A stretch of 64,000 nt of DNA from Fimbriimonadales bacterium (GTDB lineage: Bacteria > Armatimonadota > Fimbriimonadia > Fimbriimonadales > GBS-DC): the NCBI GenBank assembly GCA_025998675.1, contig AP024673.1, positions 709,221 through 773,220 of the forward strand, in the 5' to 3' direction. This document shows positions 25,460-34,385 of the stretch, piece after piece. The translations under genes were made by a program, and so were the position numbers. The notes beneath the pieces were generated by a model, which had not been told where the DNA came from, did no database searches, and saw nothing but the letters and a program-made list of their open reading frames with translations. How positions within the stretch are numbered: the stretch's first letter is position 1; every line of letters starts with the position of its first letter.

Positions 25460-26259
25460 GAACCTACGGACTGACCCAACTGGAGAAGCTCGCGATTGCC
25501 CTCGCCGTCGCGGCGGTGCTGGCGATTCTCATCCCGCTCTATCGGCAGCTGGTGGACATCAAGCGCACAGCGGACTGCCTTTCGAACCTGAAGGACATCG
25601 CGACCGCGATTAACCTCTACCAGCTGGACTACTCGAACACGCTCCCGCTGGCGTACTACGCCAATCCCGACGGCTCGCCGCAGACCGACGCCGCCGGTCG
25701 CCCGCTCACATGGGTGTTGTGTATCAGCAGCTATATGCGGCGCGATTTGCAGCGCGCGCTCGCCTGCCCCGCCGACCCCACAGGCGGCAGCACGGTGATT
25801 ACGCATCCGCGCGATTCCAACCGAACGCTGCGCCTCTCGTATGGCTTCTATGCGCCCCTGTCGGCGGCGCGCCTCGAAGACCTGCCCAATCCCGGACTGA
25901 GCGTGCTGATTGCCGACAGCCTCGCCGGCGGACAGCTCGGCTCGCTGAACCCCAATCCCCTGCTGGGGGGCAACGACGGCTTCGTGCTGGGCTACGACGA
26001 CGGGACGCTCCGACCGACGGACAGCACCCGCTATATCACACGCCTGTCGGTCTGGCGACGGCGCGCCGAAGGCGACTGGACGCCCGACAACCTGCGCAGC
26101 GTTCACGGCAAGGGCGTCAATGTGCTGCACGCCGACGGGCATGTCGCCACGCGCGCGCCCAGCCTCATGATTCTGACGCGCGACTCGCAGGGTAAACTCG
26201 AACCGCCCTGGACACTGCCTGAACCGCGCAAGCGGAACGACACGGAGAATCAGCCATGA
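25456..26259 (+). CDS. Pseudopilin-like protein with divergent prepilin signal
   Basis: 267 aa from ATG 25456, overlapping the LCP stop (ATGA). N-terminus MRTYG-LTQLEKLAIALAVAAVLAIL keeps the Gly cleavage site and Glu at +5 although FTLIE has become LTQLE. The VNVLHADGHV motif places it in the same H-x-DG family as 21762-22589. It is presumably processed by a prepilin peptidase and exported. Confidence 0.78.
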   Translation: MRTYGLTQLEKLAIALAVAAVLAILIPLYRQLVDIKRTADCLSNLKDIATAINLYQLDYSNTLPLAYYANPDGSPQTDAAGRPLTWVLCISSYMRRDLQRALACPADPTGGSTVITHPRDSNRTLRLSYGFYAPLSAARLEDLPNPGLSVLIADSLAGGQLGSLNPNPLLGGNDGFVLGYDDGTLRPTDSTRYITRLSVWRRRAEGDWTPDNLRSVHGKGVNVLHADGHVATRAPSLMILTRDSQGKLEPPWTLPEPRKRNDTENQP

Positions 26260-26810
26260 CACGCGATGAGGCATGGAACCTGCTCTGTGAATACACACAG
26301 TCGGAGAATCTGCGCCGCCACGCGCTGGCGGTCGAAGCCTGCATGCGCTATTACGCCCGCCTGTTCGAGCAAGATGAGGAACTCTGGGGCGTCGTCGGGC
26401 TACTGCACGATTTTGATTACGATCGCTACCCCTCGCTGGAAGAGCATCCGTTTCGCGGAATGGAGATTCTGCGCGCGCGGGGCGTCCCGGAGGAGATTGT
26501 CCGCGCCGTCGGCGCACATGCGAACCACACGGGCATCCCCCGCGAGAGCCTGCTGGAGCGCGCCATCTTCGCCTGCGACGAGATTTCGGGCTTCGTGATT
26601 GCGGTCGCGCTGGTCAAAGGGCGCACGCTCAGCGCGGTCACGCCCGAATCGGTGCGCAAGCGCATGAAAGAGAAAAGCTTCGCGCGGGGGGTCAACCGCG
26701 ACGACCTGCTGCAGGGCGCCGACGAGCTGGGCGTCCCGTTCGATGAGCATGTCGAGCATATCGTGCGCGCGCTGCGGAAGATTGCCCCCGAACTGGGTTT
26801 GACCCCCTGA
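26256..26810 (+). CDS. HD-domain phosphohydrolase
   Basis: 184 aa. His in LRRHALAVEACM, the HD pair in LLHDFDYDRYP, then AHANHTGIPRES and an Asp in ACDEISG form the metal site of a small HD hydrolase, similar to HDIG-type proteins near nucleotide metabolism. Substrate unknown. It overlaps the preceding pseudopilin stop by 4 nt and precedes the permease by 3 nt. Confidence 0.85.
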   Translation: MTRDEAWNLLCEYTQSENLRRHALAVEACMRYYARLFEQDEELWGVVGLLHDFDYDRYPSLEEHPFRGMEILRARGVPEEIVRAVGAHANHTGIPRESLLERAIFACDEISGFVIAVALVKGRTLSAVTPESVRKRMKEKSFARGVNRDDLLQGADELGVPFDEHVEHIVRALRKIAPELGLTP

Positions 26811-26813
26811 CCC

Positions 26814-28583
26814 ATGTCTCCCTCGGCGGCGCGCGTGGTGCTGTATATAACGGCGCGCAGCGTGTATCATGGCGTCCGTCGCGCGCTTGCCCGCCCGCTC
26901 CGCGCCCTGCTCACCCTCGCGATTCTGGGCTACCTCGCGTATGAGCAGGTCGATGAGTTGCAGGGCGCGCAGGAGGACGCCGATACGCTCCAGTGGCTCA
27001 CGAACCTGCTGGAGACGCAGCAGCCCCTTCTGGCTCTAACGGCGATTGCAGTGGTCGTTCACTGGTGGCATCTCGTCTTTCGGATTGCGCCCGCCGCTAT
27101 GGATGCGACGCGGGGCGTTGTGCGCCCCAGCGATGTGGATTTCCTGTTTGCGACGCCGCTGTCGCCTGTGCGCCTGTTTCGCGGGCTGGCGCTGGCGCGC
27201 GCGATGACAAGCGCGTTTTCCCTCCTGCTGCCGATGGCGCTCTATGTGCTGCTGCTGGTCGAGAGCGCGCTGGCGCAGACGCCGCACGCGCGCGCCGCGC
27301 CTGCGGTTGCCTTTCTCGGCTACCCCGCGATGTGCCTGCTGGCGTTCAGCGCAGTGCTGCTGTGGGGCGCAGCGCTGGAAGCGATCGAACTATCGGGACG
27401 ACAGACACGGCGCTGGGTTCGATGGGGCGTGCGGGCATGGGCAGCGGCGTGCTTCGGGCTGGTGGTCGGGCGCGCTGTGTGGCTTGCGCTTGCGCCCAAC
27501 GCCGCCGCGCCGCTGGACGCGCTGGGACAGGCGATGAACTGGCTGCCCGCCTATGCGCTCCTGCTGCCTGTGCGCGGGCTGGCGGACGCCGCGATGGTTC
27601 TCCATCAGGGCGTCACGCCCGCGATTGGGATGGGGTTTCTGCTGTGGCTCGGCGTGCTGCTGGGAGCGAACCGCGTGCTGGCGCGACGCCAGCCGTGGCT
27701 CTACGAGGTGGGCGCGTCTAAGGCGCACGAACACGCCGCCGAGCAAGCCGCCGCCCGCGACCCCTATGGCGCATGCCTGCAACAACTCGCCCAGCAACAC
27801 GAGAACCAGCCGTGTCGCACGCCGCGCCTCTGGGCGCGCTGGACGCCGCGCGGCGCAGGCGCGCTGCTGTGGCGCGACCTGCTGATTGCCTGGCGCGCGC
27901 GACCGCTGGCGACGCTGCTCAGCCTGTTGGGTATGACGCTTGCGCCCCCTGTGGCGGCGACGCTTCTGTATGCAACGGCGCAGGCAGCCCTCGCGCAGAA
28001 CGCCCGTGAGTCAGGCGACTGGGCGCGCCTGCTCAGCGACGAGCAGGGGCGTCTGGCGGCGCAACGCCTGATATATGCTCTTACCCAAGGCGCACTGGCA
28101 ATCGCGGTTGCGCTCGGCGCGTACAGGAGCTTCGTCTACACACTCCGTCGCGCTCTATGGCAAAAGTCGCTGCCCCTCAGGCGGCGGGCAATGGTCGTCG
28201 CGCCAGTGGCGTCGCGCACGCTGCCGTTCGCCCTCGCCCAGCTGACGGCGGCGCTGCTGGCGTGCCTGTGGCAGCCACGCGAAGCCCTTAGCTGGCTGGG
28301 CAGCAGCGCGGCGGCGATCTCCTGGGCGTTCGCGCTGATGTCCGCCCTGCTCACGACTGCGCTCGTTATCCCCAACCCTGCGGAACTCCTGCACAGACTC
28401 CTGCTGGGGCTGTTTCAGGGCGTTGCAATCATCTTCAGCGGCGCGCTGGGGCTTCTCCTCTGGCTGATGGGTGCGCTGTTCCCAGGAGTGCTGGCGCTGG
28501 CGTGCGCGGCGAACCTGATGACGGCGCTCGCGCTCACCGCCCTCAACGCCCGCCTGTACGCCAACTTCTGCCTGCGCGAGTGA
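26814..28583 (+). CDS. ABC-exporter-type membrane protein, copy 1
   Basis: 589 aa, about 12 hydrophobic segments. I see no ATPase motif. VDFLFATPLSPVRLFRGLALARAM, LPAYALLLPVRGLADAAMVL and RWTPRGAGALLWRDLLIAWRA match the putative ABC exporter domain family (PF16962-like). A clear paralogue, with the same three blocks, is at 34382-36109 on the other side of the CRISPR locus. It ends the LCP operon; its ATPase partner is elsewhere. Confidence 0.75.
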   Translation: MSPSAARVVLYITARSVYHGVRRALARPLRALLTLAILGYLAYEQVDELQGAQEDADTLQWLTNLLETQQPLLALTAIAVVVHWWHLVFRIAPAAMDATRGVVRPSDVDFLFATPLSPVRLFRGLALARAMTSAFSLLLPMALYVLLLVESALAQTPHARAAPAVAFLGYPAMCLLAFSAVLLWGAALEAIELSGRQTRRWVRWGVRAWAAACFGLVVGRAVWLALAPNAAAPLDALGQAMNWLPAYALLLPVRGLADAAMVLHQGVTPAIGMGFLLWLGVLLGANRVLARRQPWLYEVGASKAHEHAAEQAAARDPYGACLQQLAQQHENQPCRTPRLWARWTPRGAGALLWRDLLIAWRARPLATLLSLLGMTLAPPVAATLLYATAQAALAQNARESGDWARLLSDEQGRLAAQRLIYALTQGALAIAVALGAYRSFVYTLRRALWQKSLPLRRRAMVVAPVASRTLPFALAQLTAALLACLWQPREALSWLGSSAAAISWAFALMSALLTTALVIPNPAELLHRLLLGLFQGVAIIFSGALGLLLWLMGALFPGVLALACAANLMTALALTALNARLYANFCLRE

Positions 28584-28653
28584 AGGGAGTATCACGGGGG
28601 AGTTAAGCAAAAGATAACTCGATAGCGCGGGAACCCACAACGCCCGATTCTCG

Positions 28654-28659
28654 TACAAT
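28654..28659 (+). promoter_or_regulatory. Candidate -10 (TACAAT) of cas1
   Basis: TACAAT ends 26 nt before the cas1 ATG. It lies in the 100 bp after the permease stop, so cas1-cas2 have their own promoter. Confidence 0.45.
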
Positions 28660-28685
28660 TGCACTGCTGTCACTGTTCAATCGTT

Positions 28686-29726
28686 ATGGAACAGAACGCT
28701 ATATACGAACTGAACAACACCGTCTACATCGCAACGCAGAACACCCACCTGCGCTTGAGCAACGAGAACCTGGTGGTGGAGCTGCCCGACCAGCCGATGC
28801 GCTATGTGCCCCTGCATCACCTGTCGTCGATAGTGCTGCTGGGCAATATTCAGGTCTCCACGCCGCTGATTGCCCACTGCGCGCATCATGGAATCGACAT
28901 CGTGTGGTGCGATTCGTATGGGCGGTTCCGCGCGCGGCTGGAGGGGATGCATTCGGGCAGCGTGTGGCTGCGCAAGGCGCAACACGACGCGCTGAACGAC
29001 CCCGACCGCGCGCTCGCGTTCGCGCGGCGGTTCGTGGCGGGTAAAATCGCCAACCAGTCGCACGTGATGCAGCGCCACATCCGCGACTACGCCGACGCCG
29101 CCGAACGCCTGCAGCCCGCCGTCGCCTCCCTCGACGCCTACTACACACACGCCCTGCAGGCGCGCACGATGGACGCCCTACGCGGCGTCGAAGGCAGCGC
29201 CTCGCGCGTCTACTTCGGACACTTCGACGCGCTCATCCGCAACCAGCGCGACGCCTTCCGCTTCCAGGGACGCAATCGCCGCCCACCCGCCGACCGCACC
29301 AACGCGCTCCTCTCCTTCTTCTACACCCTCCACGCACAGGAACACATCAGCGCGCTCTGCGCCGTCGGCTTGGACCCGAATGTCGGCTTGATGCACGCCT
29401 TGCGCGCGGGCAGACCCGCCCTCGCCTTAGACCTCATGGAAGAGATGCGCCCCGCGTTCATCGACCGATTCGTGCTGCGCCTGATCAACACGCGCCAGAT
29501 CCAGCCCGACCACTTCGACTTTTTGCCCCATAACGCCGTCTACCTCAACGACGCGGGCAGACGCGTCGCCCTGCACGCCTACCAGGAGCGCAGGCGCGAG
29601 CAGGTCTCCCACCCCGACGCCGCCCAGCCCGTGCCATGGGGCGTCGTGCCCCACCTGCAGGCGCGCCGACTCGCACGCGCCCTGCGCGACCCCGAAGCCG
29701 CCTACGAGCCGTATCAGATACGCTGA
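28686..29726 (+). CDS. cas1: CRISPR integrase Cas1, type I-C-like
   Basis: 346 aa from ATG 28686. The catalytic triad positions E169 (GVEGSASR), H237 (DPNVGLMH) and E252 (DLMEEMRP) are intact. Blocks such as AGKIANQ, FRFQGRNRRPPADRTNALLSF and LINTRQI match type I-C (Dvulg) Cas1. With Cas2 it inserts new spacers into the array that starts 0.8 kb downstream. No cas3, cas5, cas7, cas8 or cas4 is next to it. Confidence 0.95.
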   Translation: MEQNAIYELNNTVYIATQNTHLRLSNENLVVELPDQPMRYVPLHHLSSIVLLGNIQVSTPLIAHCAHHGIDIVWCDSYGRFRARLEGMHSGSVWLRKAQHDALNDPDRALAFARRFVAGKIANQSHVMQRHIRDYADAAERLQPAVASLDAYYTHALQARTMDALRGVEGSASRVYFGHFDALIRNQRDAFRFQGRNRRPPADRTNALLSFFYTLHAQEHISALCAVGLDPNVGLMHALRAGRPALALDLMEEMRPAFIDRFVLRLINTRQIQPDHFDFLPHNAVYLNDAGRRVALHAYQERRREQVSHPDAAQPVPWGVVPHLQARRLARALRDPEAAYEPYQIR

Positions 29727-29738
29727 CGGAGAGAGCCT

Positions 29739-30035
29739 ATGCGACTGAACATCCTGATTACCTACGATGTCAGCACCACAACCCCGCAGGGGCGCAAACG
29801 CCTCAGGCAGGTCGCCAAAGCCTGCGAAGCCTACGGTCAGCGCGTGCAAAAATCGGTCTTCGAATGCCGGGTCACTGAGACCCAGCTGAATGTGCTGAAA
29901 CTGAAACTGCTGCGCATCATCAATCGCCAGGAGGACAGCCTGCGCTTCTACCGACTGCCCGGCGACCGCGACCAGTGGGTGGAATCACACGGCAGGGATA
30001 CCTATGTAGACTTCGAGGAGCCAATGATACTCTGA
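29739..30035 (+). CDS. cas2: CRISPR-associated Cas2, type I-C-like
   Basis: 98 aa. The LITYDVSTTTPQGRKRLRQVAKACEAYGQRVQKSVFEC N-terminus is the I-C Cas2 pattern, with the Asp of YDVS. The C-terminus ends SLRFYRLPGD...VDFEEPMIL. It is the structural partner of Cas1. It starts 12 nt after cas1; the array leader follows. Confidence 0.95.
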   Translation: MRLNILITYDVSTTTPQGRKRLRQVAKACEAYGQRVQKSVFECRVTETQLNVLKLKLLRIINRQEDSLRFYRLPGDRDQWVESHGRDTYVDFEEPMIL

Positions 30036-30521
30036 TTCTACCGCGCCTGAATCCTTAGCCACGCTAAACTTTGCGCGAACCCCCCGCCAAATCACACCCC
30101 ACAAACCCAAACCTCAAGCATCACTTCAACTTCATACCCCAAAACCCTGAACTCAAACCACCTCAACTCCTTAGCTACGCTAAACTCTGCGCGAACCTCC
30201 ACACCACTTGAACTTGAATCAAATGTCTACTGACCTTCGCGCAACACTTAGCCACGCTAACTATCTGAACTCAACACCCGAAACACCCCCAAATAACCTC
30301 ACACCACACCCCTAAATCTGAACTCAAAAACACCCCAAAAACACACCCCCACACCAACCGCCGCCCAACGATACTTTTTGCGCGAACCTCCCCGAAATTC
30401 TCAGTTGAGTTCAAATCGAGTCGAGGTTCGCGCAAAGCGTTGAGTTCAAATCGGGGGGTCAATTGTTAAGAAGCGCGCGCAGGACTTGACAAAGGGGGGG
30501 TGTGATGAGGTAGACTATACC
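30036..30521 (+). promoter_or_regulatory. CRISPR leader, G-poor and built from interleaved repeats
   Basis: 486 bp with no gene. Three copies of the palindrome TTAGCYACGCTAA (30055, 30171, 30248) alternate with TGCGCGAACC or its inverse (30072, 30188, 30235, 30377, 30425) and TGAACTCAA or its inverse (30148, 30266, 30319, 30405, 30440). Between 30080 and 30370 the top strand is C/A-rich with very few G. A TTGACA at 30486 with TAGACT at 30511 could be the array promoter. Confidence 0.75.
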
Positions 30522-32506
30522 GTAGCATTCACCCCCAAGGGTGGGTGCTAATTGAAACTGGTTTCCACGACGGGGCTATCGCGCTCCAGCAGGGGCACTT
30601 GTAGCATTCACCCCCAAGGGTGGGTGCTAATTGAAACACCTTCGGCCAGATGCCGAGCCTGAGCGAGCAACATCAGCGTAGCATTCACCCCCAAGGGTGG
30701 GTGCTAATTGAAACCCCTCGCACTGGGGGCATTCCAGCACCTCGACGCGCGCTTGTAGCATTCACCCCCAAGGGTGGGTGCTAATTGAAACCCCGACTTT
30801 GTCCTCGGGGAGAATCACTTCGATCTCCCCGGTAGCATTCACCCCCAAGGGTGGGTGCTAATTGAAACTTTCTGTTAGGGTATATAGAAAAAGGAAAAGG
30901 GATAGTTTTGGTAGCATTCACCCCCAAGGGTGGGTGCTAATTGAAACCTGTTCACTCTCTCCTGCAGCGGAGTCTGACTCCACTGCAAGTAGCATTCACC
31001 CCCAAGGGTGGGTGCTAATTGAAACGAGAAGCCTTGTCCTCTCTTCATGGGACAGGATGAAGACAGCGTAGCATTCACCCCCAAGGGTGGGTGCTAATTG
31101 AAACTTCAGCGACAGGGCGGAACCGCTCCTTTCCACCTTGTAGCATTCACCCCCAAGGGTGGGTGCTAATTGAAACGGAGTGAGTCCGGACCAAGTCAGC
31201 TGCGCCATAAGCAGTCCGGTAGCATTCACCCCCAAGGGTGGGTGCTAATTGAAACTACTACCTCAACTAGGCCATTGGGTGGCACTGTAACCTGGACCTG
31301 GTAGCATTCACCCCCAAGGGTGGGTGCTAATTGAAACTGCCGAGCTGACCCTGCGCGCGACGGCGTTCAAGCTCGCCCGTAGCATTCACCCCCAAGGGTG
31401 GGTGCTAATTGAAACGGGGCCCGCAGGTTTTTGCCCCCTGTTGCGCTGCAATCTGTCCAGTAGCATTCACCCCCAAGGGTGGGTGCTAATTGAAACAAAG
31501 CGCTGCTTCTTCTACCCCCTCTGAGTATAAACACTCGTAGCATTCACCCCCAAGGGTGGGTGCTAATTGAAACGTCCCTGGAATGATTGGATAATCTTTA
31601 ATATTAAACATGTAGCATTCACCCCCAAGGGTGGGTGCTAATTGAAACAAGGGCTGCTGGGCTGCTGGTGCTAACGGCGACGGCTGGTCTTCGTAGCATT
31701 CACCCCCAAGGGTGGGTGCTAATTGAAACATCAGGGTCGTGTGCCTGCTGTTGCTATCTTTTTCAATGGTAGCATTCACCCCCAAGGGTGGGTGCTAATT
31801 GAAACGCGTTCCTCCTGTGCCCCAGCCTCCCTTGCGGTGAGGGCTTAGTAGCATTCACCCCCAAGGGTGGGTGCTAATTGAAACGAACTGGGCCCCGGCT
31901 TTTGCCTTGGTGTTGGCCAAGTTCGTAGCATTCACCCCCAAGGGTGGGTGCTAATTGAAACTCTCCGTCAAGCAGAAACAGATCACCCTCCTTGGGAATC
32001 CAGTAGCATTCACCCCCAAGGGTGGGTGCTAATTGAAACCCAGTCCCAGCGCTCATCTCGACCTCAAAGCGGTAAACGTGTAGCATTCACCCCCAAGGGT
32101 GGGTGCTAATTGAAACGGCGAATTACTAATAAAATCAAAGTGAGAATCATTAAAATCAGTAGCATTCACCCCCAAGGGTGGGTGCTAATTGAAACGAGGT
32201 TAAGGAATGCTAACCCTTATTAGCGTCGCTCCAGTAGCATTCACCCCCAAGGGTGGGTGCTAATTGAAACATCGCATGGTATGCTGATACCGCTGGAACA
32301 TCACACACACGTAGCATTCACCCCCAAGGGTGGGTGCTAATTGAAACCCGTCCTCATCTTTGAAGATTTTGATGAGCTTCTGCAAGTCGGGTAGCATTCA
32401 CCCCCAAGGGTGGGTGCTAATTGAAACTACTTTTGGGGCAGCACGGCCCTAGCCTGAGCTAGGTCTTTCGTAGCATTCACCCCCAAGGGTGGGCGCCCAC
32501 TGAAAC
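30522..32506 (+). CRISPR. CRISPR array, 26 repeats of 37 nt, 25 spacers
   Basis: Each repeat begins GTAGCATTCACCCCC and ends TGCTAATTGAAAC, with an inner CACCC-CCAA-GGGTG stem. Starts run from 30522 to 32470. Spacers range from 35 to 45 nt (mostly 40-42) and vary widely in AT content (e.g. 31574-31611 and 32117-32158 are AT-rich). The repeat at 32470-32506 has four changes, so the array runs left to right from the leader. The 37-nt ATTGAAAC repeat is unlike the ~32-nt I-C repeats expected for these cas genes. Confidence 0.98.
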
Positions 32507-32596
32507 CGTTGAGGATACGGTCGGCGAGACGAGGGGCTATTCCCCCTAAGTGTCCTTGCGCGAGAATTGCGACATGCGCGCGCAGCACTGTATTTA

Positions 32597-32650
32597 TGGA
32601 GTGCGGAAGCGGAGCTTCCGCGAGGCTGAAGCTCCCGCTTCAGCACTCCA
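32597..32650. repeat. Dispersed palindromic element, copy 2
   Basis: Ends TGGAGTGC and GCACTCCA are perfect inverses. The inner part alternates GAAGCGG and GAAGC/GCTTC words, as in 1775-1824. Confidence 0.7.
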
Positions 32651-32776
32651 GATTACGCGCATGCGCGGATAGAGGCGCTGTTGAAAATTTACTGCAACGG
32701 CACTTAAAAGGATAGGTTTTTTTGAGGTGTGCGCTGCTTACGGGCGTACCCAGAATATGGAGAAGCGCGTTCGCGC

Positions 32777-32870
32777 GACGGCTGAAGCCGTTTCTACAAC
32801 ACAAAGCCAGCCTGCGCTGGCTATAGCCGACGAAGGTCGGTTTTGTGGGATGGGAACGGCTTCAGCCGTC
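32777..32870. repeat. 94-bp element with 16-bp terminal inverted repeats
   Basis: GACGGCTGAAGCCGTT (32777-32792) and AACGGCTTCAGCCGTC (32855-32870) are exact inverses, and each is itself partly palindromic. Inside lie further hairpins AGCCAGC/GCTGGCT and GCCGACGAAGGTCGG. It resembles REP/BIME-type or small MITE elements; no transposase is near. Confidence 0.75.
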
Positions 32871-32934
32871 TTTCTGCAGGCAGGTCGCGAAAAAACCTAC
32901 CTCTTTGAGGGGTATTCCCCACTCCCCGAAAACA

Positions 32935-32942
32935 GGTACAAT
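32935..32942 (+). promoter_or_regulatory. Extended -10 (GGTACAAT) of xerC, leaderless type
   Basis: The box ends 7 nt before ATG 32950. It decides the start: the frame extends 105 nt further upstream but that part would lie before the promoter. Confidence 0.65.
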
Positions 32943-32949
32943 ACGCGCG

Positions 32950-33849
32950 ATGCATCTGGATGAGGCGGTGGAACGGTTCCTGACGCGCCTGAGCGCCACG
33001 CGCGCGCCCCACACGGTCAAAGCGTATGGAACCGACCTCGCGCAGTTGGCAGCGTATGCGCTGGAGGCGGGCATCGAGCGGGTGGAGCATCTGAACGAGC
33101 GGCTCGTGCGCAGCTGGCTCGATTCGCACCGCGCCGCGAGCCGTCGTACGCGCGAGCGCAAGCTCAGTAGCCTGCGGGCGTTCTTGAAGTTCTGTCGCAC
33201 GATGGGCTGGCTGACGCATGACCCCAGCGTGAACATCGCCCTGCCTGTGCATCGGCGTCCGCTGCCGCGCGTGCTGACGCAGCCGCAGGCGGAGCAGCTG
33301 ATGCAGGCGACTGAGCCCGACGACGAGCCGTTGCGCCTGCGCGACCGCGCGATACTGGAGCTGCTGTACGCGACGGGCGTGCGCGTGAGCGAGCTGGCGG
33401 GGCTGGATGTGGACGCGCTGGACATGGCGCAGTCGGCGGCGCGCGTGCGGGGCAAGGGCGGGCGCGAGCGGTTCGTGCTGTTTGGGCAGGCGGCGCACGA
33501 GGCGCTCGTGGAGTATCTCCAGCGCGCGCGCCCGCAACTCATGAACCCCCACAAACCCACCCGCGCGCTGTTTCTGAACGCGCAGGGCGGCAGGCTCACC
33601 ACGCGCAGCCTGCACCGCCTCGTGAAGCGCTACGGCGCGCGCATCGGCGTGGACATCAGCCCGCACGCGCTGCGCCACTCGTTCGCCACCCATATGTTGG
33701 ACGGCGGCGCAGACCTGCGTACCGTGCAGGAGCTGCTCGGACACCGCCGACTGACCACTACGCAGATGTATACGCACCTGACGCTGGACAGGCTGCGCCA
33801 GACTGTGCGCCGCGCCCTGCCCAGCCTGACGATGGAGGACGACGAATGA
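32950..33849 (+). CDS. xerC: Tyrosine recombinase XerC/XerD
   Basis: 299 aa. The core-binding domain (about residues 1-90) and catalytic domain are complete: R145 (TGVRVSE), K169, H239 and R242 (HALRHSFATHML), H265 (LLGHRRL) and Y274. The size and motifs fit chromosome-dimer resolution by XerC/D at dif. It overlaps hslV by 4 nt, as in the xerC-hslV order of Firmicutes. It could also be a standalone recombinase. Confidence 0.92.
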   Translation: MHLDEAVERFLTRLSATRAPHTVKAYGTDLAQLAAYALEAGIERVEHLNERLVRSWLDSHRAASRRTRERKLSSLRAFLKFCRTMGWLTHDPSVNIALPVHRRPLPRVLTQPQAEQLMQATEPDDEPLRLRDRAILELLYATGVRVSELAGLDVDALDMAQSAARVRGKGGRERFVLFGQAAHEALVEYLQRARPQLMNPHKPTRALFLNAQGGRLTTRSLHRLVKRYGARIGVDISPHALRHSFATHMLDGGADLRTVQELLGHRRLTTTQMYTHLTLDRLRQTVRRALPSLTMEDDE

Positions 33850-34385
33850 CCATGCACGCCACTACTGTACTGGCGGTCCGCAGGGACGGGCAGACCGCTT
33901 TCGCCGCCGATGGGCAGGTGACCTTCGGCGAGGTCGTGATGAAGCACACCGCACGCAAGGTGCGCTGGCTCTACCAGAACCGCGTGCTGGCGGGGATAGC
34001 CGGCTCCGCCGCCGACGCACAGGCGCTGATGGATCGGTTCGAATCGAAGCTGGAGTCGGTCGGGGGCAACCTGCGCCGCGCGGCGGTCGAGTTCGCCAAA
34101 GACTGGCGCACGGATCGCGTGCTGCGCCATCTGAACGCGCTGATGGTGGTCGCCGACGCCGACTCGATGCTGGTCGTCGCGGGCGACGGGAATGTGCTGG
34201 AGCCTGACGAGGGTGTGGTGGGCATTGGTTCGGGCGGCGCGTATGCGCAGGCGGCGGCGCAGGCGCTGCTGAAACACACGACGCTCTCCGCCCATGAAAT
34301 CGCCGAAGAGGCGCTGCGCATCGCCGCGCGGCTGTGCATCTACACCAACGACTCCATCACCGTCGAGGTGCTGGACGCCCGATGA
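33846..34385 (+). CDS. hslV: HslV/ClpQ proteasome-like peptidase
   Basis: 179 aa. HATTVLAVRRDGQTAFAADGQVTFGEVVMKHTARKVR and GSGGAYAQAAAQALL identify HslV. The protein begins MTMHATT rather than MTT, so Met removal would expose Thr2 three residues before the TT usually used as the nucleophile; Bacillus ClpQ also has a longer N-terminus. No hslU ATPase follows; a permease overlaps the stop instead. Confidence 0.93.
   Translation: MTMHATTVLAVRRDGQTAFAADGQVTFGEVVMKHTARKVRWLYQNRVLAGIAGSAADAQALMDRFESKLESVGGNLRRAAVEFAKDWRTDRVLRHLNALMVVADADSMLVVAGDGNVLEPDEGVVGIGSGGAYAQAAAQALLKHTTLSAHEIAEEALRIAARLCIYTNDSITVEVLDAR

Larger units (their letters stand above)
32507..32949. other. Intergenic region between array and xerC, with two palindromic elements
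   Basis: 443 bp without a supported gene. It holds the elements at 32597-32650 and 32777-32870 and the xerC promoter at 32935-32942. An open frame at 32845 only extends xerC upstream past its promoter. Confidence 0.65.

Noticed and set aside
30271-30462. 63-aa minus-strand frame in the leader
   Set aside because: It comes from the low-G composition of the leader; no start signal and no homology pattern.
30862-32086. Several 66-99-aa frames with repeated SIHPQGWVLIET or FQLAPTLGGECY
   Set aside because: They are translations of the CRISPR repeats, not proteins.
33000-33849. XerC-like recombinase as part of a mobile element around the CRISPR locus
   Set aside because: Length, motifs and the xerC-hslV order fit the housekeeping recombinase; no paired ends or cargo genes of an integrative element were found.
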